Shown here piece after piece: positions 38,866 through 53,046 of a stretch of DNA of 64,000 nucleotides. The position numbers and the translations under genes are program-made. Numbering within the stretch: the stretch's first letter is position 1; each line of letters opens with the position of its first letter. The notes under the pieces were generated by a model. The model saw nothing but the letters and a program-made list of their open reading frames with translations, was not told the origin of the DNA and ran no database searches. Origin of the DNA: Onchocerca volvulus (lineage: Eukaryota; Nematoda; Chromadorea; Rhabditida; Onchocercidae). The stretch covers positions 14,155,826 to 14,219,825 of the forward strand of contig HG738139.1 in assembly GCA_000499405.2 (NCBI GenBank), read 5' to 3'.

Positions 38866-40572
38866 TTATTTTACATTTTTTTTTCTTTTTTTTTTTTTTT
38901 TGATATGCAATGAACAACAAAAAATTAAAAATCTAAAATATAGTTGAAAATTGTTGAAGAATAAAAAAGAGATGAGAAATTTAGTAGGAAAATGTTCACT
39001 TGAATAGTTTTGAAAAATATGCTCAGTAGTAGTGTGAACGATCGTTTTTTCCGATATTGTCGTAGTGGATAATATAATTTTCTTTTCAGGTAATCCTTTA
39101 CTGCAAACTGTTGTATTAGCGCAGGTTTTCATATCACTACAAATAAAGAAAAATATGCAAAATTTTCGAAATTGTAAAATTTGGAATTATATAGCTTCAG
39201 ATACCTATCGAATATTTCAAGATTAGCAATGCCCTCGGTTAATTTAATCACTGGAAAAAGTATAGTCAAAACAAACAGGAGAATTTATATGAATTTTCAA
39301 AATCATTTTCATCGCTTCAATTAATTCGATACAACTCTTAACTTATTGCACTCATCCTCTTTTTTCACGAAGCCAAAAAATTCTAATTTTATTTATTAGA
39401 TTTAAAAGCTTTTCTCTCTCAGAACAATCAAAAGTCAATTGGACAAGAACCTTAAATTGACGTGGAACCTATTAAATGAAGAAGTTACTGTGTTATGGAA
39501 TAAAATTTAACAAAGAAATTACGCATTTCGATAATTGTTTGCACAAATGCAAGAATAGATATAACGTTTGCTACGTTGACAGAAAAATTTGTCGTAGAAA
39601 TCACAATTAAAATTTGCTGGATATTCATAAGCACTATTACAAATGATTGCTTTAAAATCAAGTCCTAATTCAATACAACGCGGAAATTCATAGTAATCTG
39701 CAAAACAACAAAAAAAAAAAGGAAAAAGAAAGATAATAATCAGATGATTGCTCAAAAACAATTTAAAAATATCAATAAATATTATAGGGAAATTTAAATT
39801 TAAACGAAATTTGAAAAGTTGGTGAAATTAATAGCAAAATTCTTATTTCTAATCTTGCACAATCTTGCCATCTAAATGCTATTTATTTAAATCACGATAT
39901 TACTTAGCAATAAATAGATCAAATGCCAAAATAAATACTAGTTGTATACTGGAAACTTTAAGAAAGTTAAAGAGATATTTAAGTATTATCCAGCAACACG
40001 TATTGTCCACTACGTGACCAAATATCACGTTTTTTTTTTTTCTCACAAGTTATCCTCGGATATCATGTATTGTGCGAAAAGATCAGATGATTTGAGCTAA
40101 TCGACAATTTCATCGGAAGAAGAGAAGAAGGTCAAAAGGTCAATTAACGTAAATAATCTTTCTAAGTCATATGTAATTAAATATCAATCAGTCAATCAAT
40201 AATGTATCTTTTAAACTAACAATCAACTTTTTTCATGCAAATATATCCAAACAGACACGGCTTCCATATTATCTTACCATACAGTTCAATTGGTCGTTGA
40301 TCACAAAGTACAGCTATGCTATCATCTGCACATTCCAGCTCTTTCCCTGAAATTTAAAACAAATCAATCAATTTTTTCTATTTATTTAACAAAAAAAAAA
40401 AAAAAAAAGTTTGTCTGAAATTCGATCTCTTAACCTGAAACTAAAAGAAAGAAAAATTTTGAAAAAAAAAAATCGATAGTGAATTAAGCCAACTTTCATT
40501 TTTGATGATAGCAATATGATAAACTAAGGAATATTTTAGGATTGCTAGTATGATCATAATAATGATTCTCAT
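38866..40572 (-). CDS. Small cysteine-rich, probably secreted protein, unrecognised
   Basis: Four minus-strand exons join in phase: 40572-40494, 40346-40278, 39697-39523, 39136-38866 (197 codons). The N-terminus MRIIIMIILAILKYSLVYH is a plausible signal peptide. Cysteines in exons 2 and 3 are spaced in CADDSIAVLC, PRCIEL, AIICNS, FNCDFYDKFFC and YSCICANNY (eight), and exon 4 adds TCANTTVC before a Thr/Ser-rich segment. The end is uncertain. Exon 3 has its own stop at 39519, giving a shorter form if the GC|GTAATT donor is not used, and exon 4 runs into a hydrophobic then Lys-rich tail encoded by poly-A-like DNA that may not be real. A possible cassette exon lies at 39250-39205. Disulfide-rich secreted proteins are common in parasitic nematodes; no function is claimed. 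The exon 1 donor (GAAA|GTTGGC) is weak. Confidence 0.5.
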
Positions 40573-43500
40573 TTTCGCTCAAACAATCTCATCATTTTCT
40601 TTAAATTTCATTGAAATTTTGATTTATTCAAAAAAGTTTTTCTTTAGTTTTAGAAATTTCAGACAAAATTATTATAAAATATTGATATAACGGAAAGATA
40701 ATTCTTACAATTTATCAATGTAATATCACTAAAGCCATCGAAATCACCATGATTTTGATTTTCCAATCCCATTGCTTTTTTGGAAAATTTTCGCTGAAAT
40801 ATTCCAAAAATTATATGGTTAGCTGTAAAAGATATCCTTTTTTTTTTTTTTACACTAACTTTCGTAGAAAATTACTATATGGATTTTCAAGTTTAAAGTT
40901 TTTTTTTTTAGGATACAATAAGATATTTAAAATTTTTGAATTTTAAGTTCGCATTTTGTATCAAATTCTAACTGGCCAAAAATATCGCTTGACTCAAATC
41001 CCAGCTGAGCGATTGAAAAAAATGAAGAACGGAAAAAAATTTCAAATATTAACATACTATAAATACATAAAATGCAAACAACATGAAATAAACCGCTTCC
41101 ATTCAGCACTCAAACTTGATAAATGTCTTTTTTGCTTATATTTAAGTAAAAATAAATTTTTGTTTCAGGATTTAAATTCGGAATCGAATTTATCTTTGAA
41201 AAAATTTCTCGATTTCTACTAAAAATTATATTCCGTTGTTTGAATTATGCCTACTTATGATTTATCATATCATAATGATAGATTTATGATGTGTAATTCG
41301 TTACATTTTCGAAAATTTCGTCAATTAATGAAAATAAATCCAGAAACTGTCAAGTAAGAAAGCTTAAAATTTGAAATAGAATTTTCGAAAAGTCATAATC
41401 CCAATCATTTCTTGTTTTTAAATCGAAAATTCCTCAAAAAGTCCGAAAAAAGTTTTTCAAATGCTAAGTCTATAACGACATTTCGTGTGCCCACTAATTC
41501 CTTCTCAATGAACCGCTTAATACCGTCCACGTGTTTTACGCCAAGTAGACTGCTTCATGAAGAATTCTATCCATCTGTGCTTCGTATTGCGCTTTATCGT
41601 ACGTGATGGTATTCGTCGTAGACGTGCGTGATATTTCACGTTTCGCAAATTTTTACCGACTATACTTTTGCTGCCATTCGCTTCTCTTTGATTAAAAATG
41701 ATGGGTAAAACGCGGTTAGGCCTAACTTCGTGTCATATAATTTATAACAATTTTGGTTAAATTGCGGATGATTTTAGTTAATGGAATGACCTATGACCTA
41801 TTCTTGACGTATGCGGATGTATTCATATCGATAATTCATCTTCGGATATTCTTATCTTTGACATTCATCTTTATTAGATTGGTACTCCTTTCGAGAGTTT
41901 CTATTTACACTTGTTTCACATCCTGTATGATATGATATCGGGAAAAATGTTTGATTCATATCAGTTAAACTGTTCATCTGGAATTTCGGATTGATTATCC
42001 ACTAATATAGATGAGCCATGAATTTAGTAATCTAAGACTTCTTTTTTTTTTTGCCGGTTTACTGTAGTATATTTTTGCAAATAACAGTATACAATAGTGG
42101 AGAAAAGGATGAGGTACAATATGTGGAAATGAAAAAATGATCAGAAATGGAATAGAATAAAATATGATGGCGGAAGGATAAGGAATACAGTATATGAGCG
42201 AAAAAAGAAATACTAAGGGATACTGTACGTAAACTAAAAAAAAGATTTGAGATAATCAATTATTTAGCGAATAGAGTAGTGATCAGTTATCATTATTGGG
42301 TAATATTTGTAATTTTTTGAATAAATATTTTAAATAGTTTTATTTTTCTTTTTATTTTTTTTAATTTGAAGGAAATATTCGAATTCACTTTATTATTTGA
42401 TACAGAAATTTGATTCATTCGTTGTGGTCACTTTTTAAATTGGTTTGATAGGACAATTTATAGTAGCCAATAGAATGATGTTGAGAAGTCATAATGTATT
42501 TTTCCTATCTGCAAATTTCTGCAAATTTTATATTTTGTATAATTTCACTATAACAAGCATCTAATATATTCATTGTTGACTGGAAAAAAAAAAACGAATT
42601 TTGCAATCAGCAATGGAAAAAAAACAAATTTTGATTATAAAATTTATTAAAATAAATTAAGTCAAGATTTTGTCAATTTTTTTTCTTTCATAATTCGTTT
42701 GTATTGATCGTAAATTGTTGCCATAAAAAAAGAGAGTGTAATTTAAGGTTTTTAAGCAGGAAATTGTTATCTCAATTTTTTTTTTTTTTTTTCTTAATCT
42801 TTTCCTCTTTTTTTCATTTTTGTTTGCTACTATTGATTTAGCTCTAGAAATTCGTAATTTTGGATGTATTATGCATATATCTTGGAAAAATCTGACCATA
42901 TTTAAAACAGGTAGAAATTGTTTTTACCTAAAATAGACCCAGAAAATATTTATAAGCTATTTTCAATCAAATATATTTTTGGTCCCGCAAAGAAACGGAT
43001 ATGAGTGTAAGTTGATTACAAAAAAAATTTTTATCAGGATGAAGTTTTAGTAGGCTATATCTTTTGATATTTTTTCTCCTGGTTAAATAATGTTTATTCG
43101 AATACTTAGATGTGCATTAATCCTAAAGTGATATTTAATCCACTGAAATCCGAATTAGTTTCAAACAGATTTTGTCCGAAAACTTTTCAGATAAATTCAG
43201 ACGCCAATTTAAATAATTTCTAGATGAAGGAAGTCAAGACTTATAGACATATAGTTTTTTTTTTTTTTTCTTTGCATAAATGTTAATAAAATTACGAAAT
43301 TTTGCATTAATTTGAGTATTGATAAAAACTTGTCATAAGGGGAAGGAAAGAACTGAATACTAATAGTATTATTCTATCAAATAATGTTATTTGCAAGTAA
43401 TATTATTCTTATTCAAAGCTTGGAAGTCGTTATTCAATTTTGTATTTGATCACGAATTCGACAAGGTTTCCAATTTATTTGAAATGATAGCAATTTTCAA

Positions 43501-43578
43501 ATTTTTTGCAGAAATTATTTGAATTTATTAGTGATTTTCTTTTCTTTTGCGTCATTCTTCATCACCAGAGCTTAAACG
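40573..43578. other. Intergenic region upstream of the MRG gene
   Basis: Mostly AT-rich, with T tracts. About 41450-41720 is less AT-rich with scattered CG dinucleotides and a CACGTG E-box (in CCACGTGTTTT). Open frames at 40956-41222 and 41412-41606 have no recognisable motif. This may contain the promoter or a non-coding first exon of the MRG gene. Confidence 0.45.
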
Positions 43579-46500
43579 ATGCCTCCAAAAAAGGAAAATA
43601 TTGTCACAAAGGATGCAGTTAAGGTTTGATTTTTTTTTTCTCTTTTTAATGAGAAGTATTTGAAATATTTTTATCATATTTCATATATTGATGTACCATA
43701 ATATTTACTAGCTCCCAAAGGAAATTCCTAGAATAGTAGATATGATATTATTTGATACAAATGTCAGAATAAATGAATGATTCTATATAATTTAATTAAA
43801 ATGATTCACAGGAAGAATAATTTTTTATGATATATTTCTACAATTTGATTTTTATTATAAACTATCCCATATAAAAGCTATTTTGATTGTATAATTGAAT
43901 ATTATAGTATTTAATGTTATCCAGTGTATCATTATGTAATAAACTTAAAATTTTTATTGCAGTAATTATAGTAATCTAAACATATTAATTAAATTTGAAA
44001 TTTATTTAGCAAGAAATTACAAAACCCTCGGATATTTATGAATTGCATGCCAAAGTACTCTGTCAACATCTGGATAATCTTTATTATGAAGCGAAAATTA
44101 TTAACGTAGAACATGGTATTGATGGAGAACCCATTTATACTGTTCATTATCAAGTATGTTATATTATTTATAGTTTTCTTTTGTACTTCTATCTAATGTT
44201 TATGAAATTTAATTTTGTTTTTTATTTTTAGGGCTGGAATCAAAGGCATGACGAAAAAATTAAGCATAGCAGCACACTTAGTCGTTTTCTAGAATATACA
44301 CCAGCTAACGTCGAACGTGCAAAGGTTTCTTTAGTAATTTTAATCAATAACATTTTTTCTTGAATTTTTAAAAGATAATTACTGTGAAGCATTATTAACG
44401 CCCAACAATATATATGTGTTCCTGTTTATATCTTTTATTGTTGAACAAAATATTCATGTCTGCATGTGCTAATATTTGACAAATCAAGATGAAATCCTAA
44501 TTTCTCCTGTTTACACATCAGAAGTTAGCGATATTATTATGAGCATTTTGTCTTCAGAAATTAACTGCAAAAAGTTGCCATTGATTGCAAAAAGGTAAAA
44601 CAATTCTAATAAATTAGTTATTTAAAAATTTCTCATTTCCTTATAAAATTTTCTAAATGAATGTTCTACTGTGGCAGTAAGCTAAAACATTGCAAGAAAT
44701 CTGTTATAAAAATTAAAAATCCGATAGTCATTTAGTCATAATTATCACGAAACATTGGTAATATTTAATTATGATTCTACTTCCAATTGCTTAGAAAATT
44801 GTGGTTCTTTTTGTGATTACATTATTCATAACTGCTCTTTTTTTTTTTTTGCATAATCATTGATTTTATAAGGTTTATTATTAAATTTCATTATTTCAAT
44901 TATAGCATGAGTATTTATCATGAAAAATGCAGATTAAGAGTATTTTTTCCCAAATCAAATGAAGGAAAATGAGGAAAAGGGAGAAGGAAGGCAAAAAAAA
45001 AAAAAAAAAAATAGAGTTAAGTTATCTAGTCATTTTAAATTTAGGATAAGACTTGTCAGATATTCTGGATAATGGAATGGCTAAGATGGATATTCTTTCC
45101 TTCCTCATCTCATATTGCTATGTAGCTTTGATACTATATGGAATCAAAAATTCAGTCATTTCTCTTATGATATTTAATTTATTCATTACCAATTTCAGTA
45201 GCCTAATCTCTCTTTTCTCCATTATTTTAACTGTTATGTAAGGAATGGATTGAACAATTGGTATTATGGTATAGATTTATTTTTCATGGTCTTAGACACG
45301 AGTTTTGAAATAATTAATTATTAATTTCATCAACAATTAAACAAAGTTAAATGAATTTAAAAAAAAAAAAAAAAAACTCAAGTTTAAAGTTATATCCAGC
45401 TATTAATCAACATATTATAGTTTATGTAAAATAATGTTTTTGGATAATGAGAATATGATCCTATTGGAAATATGGGTAACAAGCATAGTTGATATATACA
45501 TTTCATTTAATTGAAAATTAATAGGAAAGAAAAATGAAAAAAATAATCAATTCCAGTTTTACTAATAATTAGTTTTATTGAAAAACTATAATTATGTTTT
45601 ATTAAAACTATTCATCGCCATCCATCCTTGCAAATTTCATATAGACTAATTAGTTCAGCAAATAATTAGCTCCCTTATTACCAAATTTTTATGTAATGTT
45701 TATTAGTTAGTCTGTAAAAACAAAAAAAAAAAAAAAAAAACTTTGCCTCAGAATGAAATCAATGAATCTCAACTATCTTAGTGAAGGAATGAAACTGAAT
45801 TGGGGGTCGGCTCAGGTTGATGCGAGAAATTTTCAACTTCTTTAGGCGGAAATGAGAGATGCTCAGGCTCGATTAGCGCAAAACAAACGACGTAATAGGA
45901 AATCAAATGTTTTGGATGAGAAACGTAGTGGTGGAGCTGATAGCCGAGGGAGTACACCATCGGATAAGCGTGGAACATCAAGTCGAGCTGCTAGCATTGC
46001 ATCTGATAAAGGTATTCATTTTTTTTCTTGAAATTGGAAGATGTGAGGAATGTTTTAGGTTAGATTCGGTGAAATATTTATTGCTTGGATCCTGTACTCA
46101 AAGAGTTATTGTAAGATAATGTCTCATCTCTCGAACTGAGAAATTTGTGATTTGTTTGTCTTTCTAATTTATTATTGTTTTTGTTATTTGACTGGTGAGG
46201 AAAAGTAATATCTCTTGAAATATTGCCGCAAATTTTTGGCTCTAGCAAAAATATGCTGCTGGCAAAGAAAAATCGATAAAATGGTAAAATTCCAAAGCAA
46301 AAAAAATGTAATGAATCATTTTCAAAATGGATAATTGGGATTTAATCAAAAAGATGCCAGAAAAATGGAACTTTTCTTTAGGGATTATGCGAAAGCGTAA
46401 GCCGGTAACCCAGCTGGAGAGCGAACCAGTTTCAGATTTTATCCGAAAAAATGAAATTAAAATTGATGTAAGTGCTTTTTTTCATTTTATTTTTTTAATC

Positions 46501-49498
46501 CACTTTATTGCTACATATGTATATAATCTCTTTTTGATGGTAGCTCTTTGTGTGAACATGTCCTCCTCATGTCTGGTGGATCTCATTTCTCATTTGTATA
46601 AGGAGAGGAGGAATAAAAAAAAAAAAAAAAAAAACTCTTCAATGTTCTGATAGTATCCCTCATTTTTGTTTTTGTCTTTACGCCATAATAGTCTGAGAAA
46701 TGAGGAATGTTGCTTTTAAAAAATTATGTTGATCATCAAGATGATACTAGTGATTTCAATTAGAATATAATTAAGGAATGCCACTGTCATATTTGCTGGA
46801 ATAGTTTGTAGGAATATTGCAGTCACTTGTTTCATATATCAGCTCATACTGTGTATCATGGATGAATTACTTAAATTTATCAGATATCTTGCGATATTTA
46901 TACTTTTTAATTTGTACGGATTCTGTTTTAATTTTAGATACCTTCAGTATTGAAGGATATTCTAGTAGATGATCACGACATGGTTAATCGTCAAATGTAT
47001 CTTCCACGACTTCCGGCTCGCCATACAGTAGCCGGAATTGTTCGTCAGGTTAGATCAATTAACTTTTAACTGTAGAAAGATAAAAATTGATCAAAACTTT
47101 TTAATACGTCGCATGAATACATAATATAAAGTAGGATATCATACTTCTTCAGAAGAAAAAACTTTATTTTTCCAAAGTTTTCACTTTGACATACTAACTC
47201 TCATTATTATAAATCAATAGCTTATCTATAGCCAGTGACTTTATTTGTCGCTGGAGAACAAAAATGATATTTATATTATCTTAAGACTGAATGAAGTTGC
47301 TTAAGTATATCTTTGCTGCTATTCTGTTTCAATAAGAGATGGTGATCATCCTGAAAATATGCATCGTTTCTGCTGTTAAGTTAAGTATAAATCGGAAACT
47401 GACTGAATTAATTTACTGATCAGCAGAGTACGCTATAGGAAAAATAGGGGATTTTTTTTTTTTGGTCTTATACAAACTATTTTTTGAAAGAATAACTGAT
47501 TGAATTACTTAATGATCGATTCAGGTAGTATTTAGCATTATTTGGATTTTGAATCGATATTCAAGTATTTAAATGAATATTCTAATATCGAAAGTATGAT
47601 TGATCTTGTTCCTGTTGTTATAGTATGCGGATTATATGGGTACATGTGTAGAAGCGAAAGATACTTTAATATTTGAATTTGGAAGCGATGATACACAACT
47701 GAATTCCATGGTTGTTACTTTGGTTGAAAGCAGTTATGGTATACAGGTTACCTAATCTTTTCTTTTCTTTTCTTTTTTTGTGTATATGTTCTCAATTTAT
47801 TGCATTTTTTATGCCTTGCACTTTTCTCGAGGATTGCTTCACTATTTTTTTGAGTTGGATTTAAATCTATTTTTGAAGAACCGAGCATTTTTCACTGCGT
47901 TGTTTTTGCTTTCTTGTCTTGGTTAGAATTACTATGTTTTAAGAGTAAGATTTTAATTGCTTTTATCCTTTTTACGAATTATTAGGTATATTTCATTATT
48001 TTTATTTTTCCAGGATTACTTTAACAATTCATTGGGATTACAGTTGTTGTACAAATTTGAGCGACCTCAATATGCCGATCTCCTTGCTCAGCATAAAAAT
48101 AAACAGGTATAATTTTTCTATCCTGATATTCATAAGGTGGTGCAGTTAGTAGAAAAACTTTTCTATTCCAGAACTGCTTATAAATATGTTTTAATTTGAC
48201 GTCATACTTTAGCATCAGTTAAGAAATGCAAGTTTTGGCTTCGAATTTAAAGAATCAAAAATTTAGGTTCTTACCGAAAGTGTAAAAAATAAATTTTGAC
48301 TTGCCTGTTTAGAAATCAGTATTTGTTACAAATCTCTTCTCTTGGAACAATATATCCATCGATTATAGTACAGCATCCCACTGTATTTTTTATCCAAGCA
48401 ATTGATGGATATTTCTGCTGCATAAATGAAAATTAAATGGGATAGCACAAATTTCGTTGAATTGACAATTTACGTTTGTTGAACAAAATTAATTTTAGGA
48501 AGGAACAAAAGATGCAAAGAAAAAACGTAGCAATGACGTGACTGATGGTGATGGTATGATTATTTCCAGTGTTTATAATATGTCACATAACTGATTGATT
48601 TTTGCAGCGACTCAAAATGTATAAAAAACTCAACTTAATTTAAATTATTCGAAACTGAATTATCCTATTTTTTATTCATTGATCATTCATTTTATTATAG
48701 ATTCGCTTACGGACGACTGTGACAAATTTAAGCCTTCAGAATACTATGGTTTTATTCATCTTCTTCGTTTATTCGTTCGTTTTGGTCATATGTTGGGGTA
48801 AGTTTATGTCAACATTAATTTCAATTCAATTTCATGTTAGAATTTATTGATCATATCTATTTCAATTTATGGGACACAGAGAGAGGAAAAGAAGAGGGCG
48901 TGGTAATTGTAACATTTGTTTAATAATGACTGGGGATTTAGGAGTGTTAAGCTTATTTCGCATTTCAATTTTTTGTCGCTTTTATGACAGAATGCGAAAA
49001 GAATTTTTTTTTTTTGCCAAAATCGATATCAGGTTATATACAAAAAGTGTGCAATGGTTAAAAAATAGAATTTTTAAAAATGGAATCAATTTGAAACTTC
49101 TTATACAACGAATTTCCACAGACATAGTGATAAAATATTACAGTTAGGCTTTTTTATGTTGACTTCTAGCTTTAAAATATCTTACTTAAAGTATCTTACT
49201 GGCATTATATGAGTAATTTGAAACGCAAATATCGGCATAAATTTAGTGTACATTATTTGGTAAGTAGACAGATTTTACTTTTTTAACCGTTTTTATCTTC
49301 CAGAGAAGAATTTTTAACCTCGTAATGATATCATATTACAGATTGACAAATTGGAGTGATCGAACAATTGAAGCTATTGTGAACCAGATACAAAATTTTT
49401 TGAAATTCCTGGAAGTTAATCGTCATAAATTTTTCGATATTGAAACGGATTACGAAGTGGCACCACCGGAATATCAGCGACGTGTTTGGAGCTCATAA
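43579..49498 (+). CDS. mrg-1: MRG15/MRG-1 chromodomain protein
   Basis: Eleven exons join in phase to 389 aa: 43579-43623, 44010-44153, 44232-44324, 45846-46011, 46382-46467, 46938-47048, 47624-47746, 48014-48106, 48499-48553, 48701-48797, 49342-49498. After MPPKKENI, residues 16-95 form a chromo-barrel domain (KVLCQHLDNLYYEAKI, YTVHYQGWNQRHDEKI). A basic, Ser-rich linker (NKRRNRKSNVL, KRGTSSRAAS) follows. The MRG domain fills the C-terminal half: IPSVLKDILVDDHDMVNRQ, LPRLPARHTVAGIVRQYADY, KFKPSEYYGFIHLLRLFVRF, LKFLEVNRHKFFD. Family members bind H3K36-methylated chromatin and work in histone acetyltransferase/deacetylase complexes; C. elegans MRG-1 is needed for germline development. A CACCAG acceptor lies 11 bp before the ATG, consistent with trans-splicing. 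A basic insertion in the MRG domain (GTKDAKKKRSNDV, exon 9) precedes the last helices. Confidence 0.95.
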
Positions 49499-51977
49499 AA
49501 AATGTCTTACATAATATCTTCTTCTGTTTTTTATGTACCGATCATTCAGGTTAATTCATCATGTAATCATAGCATGTTAATTTTCAAAAGATTGAGACAT
49601 CCATTAAATTTTTATAACTTAAAACACGTCAATTAATTAACTGCTCTCCAAGTGTTTTCAACTGAAACTTACAAAATTCCATGTTTGTTTTTCTTCATAG
49701 TTTATACATCACAATTATGAATGAAAATATTGCTTCAAATATCGTTAAGCTTTGTGATTTCAATGCAAGTTAATATTTCAATGCAAGTTAATATTTTTGT
49801 TGTTAATATTCTTGTTTTGTTTTCTTTTTGGATCAAAATTTCTTCTCTTATGTTTCGCAGTTTCCCGAGGATCAAAAAGTTTTCGAAGTTTTCATCATGA
49901 TTAAAGTTTTCACATACAATTTTTAATTCAAATGCCAATCTTGTTTATGCACAAGAATATTCTTTTTTCTTCAATATTTTTATCTTAATGTGTCAAGTTC
50001 ATTTTCATCATTGACCATTTCATCTTTTACTTTGTTCAGTTTTTTTTTTTTTCATTTTATTTACGCAAACATTTCTTCTTATCGTTTGCGTATTGGTTAG
50101 AGTTTTAGTTTCCGATTAATATATCATGCTTGTCACATAATTAGTTTTGCATATGTTTTATGTTCTGGCAGTTTCGTTCTCGATGTTTTAATCGGAAATG
50201 GATTTTCTTCCAAGAATTTCAACTCTTGTCAACATTTATTTTCCGACAAGCAATTTTACTTTTTTGGTTATTGCTATTTCATTTTGTTTCATATTGTTTG
50301 ACGCTATATATGTTAACATTACTGATTTTTCACCATGTTTAGAACCATCTGGATCTCATTTAATTGCTTTTTTTTTTTTTTAATTGATTTAACATTTAAG
50401 TTCGAATCTATTTAGAAAATGATGTTGGAAATCCCAGAATTTCTTCCACCAGGTGTTTTGAATAATTAAAGCTATAGACGAAAATATGAATAGTAGAGGA
50501 AAATATTGCAGAGTTTGGAGGGTTCTTTCTCCTTAATTTTTCATTGATAATAATCAATCTATGTAAGCAGTCGTACTTCATGAATTAAATATATAGTTTT
50601 AATGTGTAATATTTCGTTTCAGTACGAATTTTTTCCATTGTTATACATTGTTTTAAGTTGTATCTTTTATTTCTCTAGTTTTTTCTTTTATTTTTACCAT
50701 CTTATGATTACTGCTAGCGAATTTTCCGCCGAATTTTTTCCTTGTTAAACTTATGAGAAATTGAAATTTTAAATTCTGAAAGACTTTATCGGATAAAACC
50801 CTTGTTTGACATTATTTTTGAAACTTTTACCTCACTTATAATATAAAAATATATATTTTGATCTTTGCATTCAGAACTTCTGTCTCTTTCTGCGCATAAA
50901 TGTGCATCGTTTTAGCAAACGATTATCAATAATAATTTATGCTAATAGTTAAAAATGTATTAGTTTTTTTGAGTCTAATTTTAAGTTTGAGATTCAAATA
51001 TTGAATTGTAAGATTCGACTATATATATATCATATAATTTTCGTAGTAATATTTTAACGATTAATCTGATTCGAAATATTTGCATAGGCTACAAGATGAT
51101 CTTATCGAATACAGGGTATCATTTTCACAAAAAAAAAAAAAAAAAAAAAAACTTTTGTTTGATTTTATGAAATTTAAGACTAGCAGTTTTACTTTTTCAG
51201 ATAACGCAATCAAAATATCGCGTTCAAAATCTTTTTTTTTTTTTCAATGCATTACTGTGACCTATGAAAATTAAATTGTAAAAAAAAAAAGAGAGCAGCA
51301 TTGAAAGCAGCATCTTTTGTTAGAAAGTAGATCTGAAAATTATTTATTGTTGTTACATTCAGGGCACAAAATTATCCTGAGAAGCATTACCTGTTATCGA
51401 GATTTTTTACAATTATTTTTACAAAGGAAGCCAAGATTATCCTGAAGATAAGAATAAGAATTGGGGAAAATAAGATTGGCTAAGCAGATATAAATTTTTT
51501 TCTCTTTGCTTTATTTTAACTTTACACTATAATTGTTGTCTTTTAAGATTTATTTTATAATCTCAATAGCCTATTTAAATTATCGTAACATAATTCCTTA
51601 TCGATAGAAGTCAAATAGAATATTCAGGAAAGAAAAAAATAGGAATATTAAGTGAACGATGTAGGAGTAACATTTTAAAAATAATAATTTATATAAATTG
51701 ATTAAAATTTGATAACTCATTGATTGATAATTGTTATTGGAATATGTCTTTGTAAAATAGAATTTCCATGCCTTTACAGAAGTTATTTTATATTTTTAAT
51801 TTCTAAAGATTTAAATTTCAGATTTATTAGTTAAGGTATCACTAAGATTAGACTAAACAGATGGAATGATTGAATTAAGGAGATGAAGAAAAAAAAGAAA
51901 GAAAAATTTAAGATCGACTAATAGGACTTACTTTTTGATGAATTTAAAAATAAGGTTATATACTATCCTCCTTTTAA

Positions 51978-52029
51978 TGTATGTGTGTGCATGTTTATGT
52001 ATGTGTATGTATGTGTATGTGTGTGTGTA

Positions 52030-52061
<32 letters not shown>
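51978..52061. repeat. GT/GTAT microsatellite
   Basis: A run of GTAT and GT units ending in a pure (GT)n tract of about 13 repeats, directly seen. Confidence 0.95.
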
Positions 52062-52885
52062 ACGGATCGAATTGAAAAACGGTGCAAATATTGAGTTTTC
52101 TTTTTAAGATGAGATAAGATGGTGGTGATGTAATGTTGAGGTGAGTTGGTGCTGCATTGATTGTTGATCTGAATTAGATTCTGTGATGTTCTTGTTGTTG
52201 TTCATTGATATTTGGACCAAATTCAATGATATGTTGGATTAATCATAAGAAAATAGTTTTTATAAATTATTTATATGACTAAAAATTCTCCTCCTCATAT
52301 GAATATCTTCAGTTCCTTTAATTTTACTAGAATTTCAAGGTTAGATTAAAATATTAGCACTAATATCGTTCATTTAAAATAATTCCTGCTCATTATCATT
52401 ATTTTTTTTTCTTTTTTGCCGATTATCTATTATAATAGATAGGTTAATGAATAGCTGAAATCAATAGATAGACTAATGAATAAATAAAAATTACTCCATT
52501 TTGATTGATCAAATGTGTGCATAGGTAGTTGTCAATCAATTTGGCATTGGATCACTCAATCAGGTGAATCATCATGTCGTATAATAAATGCTCTTTAACT
52601 AATATTTTCTATATAGGAAAGGAAAAGAGAGAAAAAGAAGATAATAGATTTGTCGCTTTTTTTTTTTTTTCAATTTTATTCCTTTCAAGTATATGTAAAA
52701 TGCCATTCTCGTGTAAAATCGTGTAGTTGTACGATAGATTGCTAAATTTGAAATAAATGGGTAAGATAATTAAGAAAATAATTCTATTCCCGCAATGACA
52801 AGTAATACAGTCAGGTAAATGACTTATCCATTTATCAAATTGTTTGTTGTAATTTTTCGGTTTATGGTTAATTTCCGATTTGTTT

Positions 52886-53046
52886 CAATAAATTATATGC
52901 AAAAATATAATTTGTAAATTATATGCAAAATTATAATTTATAAATTATATGCAAAAAATAAATTGAATTATATGCAAAAATTATATGCAAATAAGTAAAT
53001 TACATGCAAAAAAAGAAATTATATGATAAATTATAAGCAAAAAAAA
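52886..53046. repeat. AT-rich minisatellite based on AAATTATATGCAAAA
   Basis: About seven irregular copies of AAATTATATGCAAAA and variants (ATATAATTT spacer in the first copies, then degenerate forms such as AATTACATGCAAAA and AATTATAAGCAAAA). Confidence 0.9.

Noticed and set aside
40956..41222. 88-codon plus-strand open frame
   Set aside because: Lys/Leu/Phe-rich as expected from AT-rich DNA, with no motif and no supporting splice sites.
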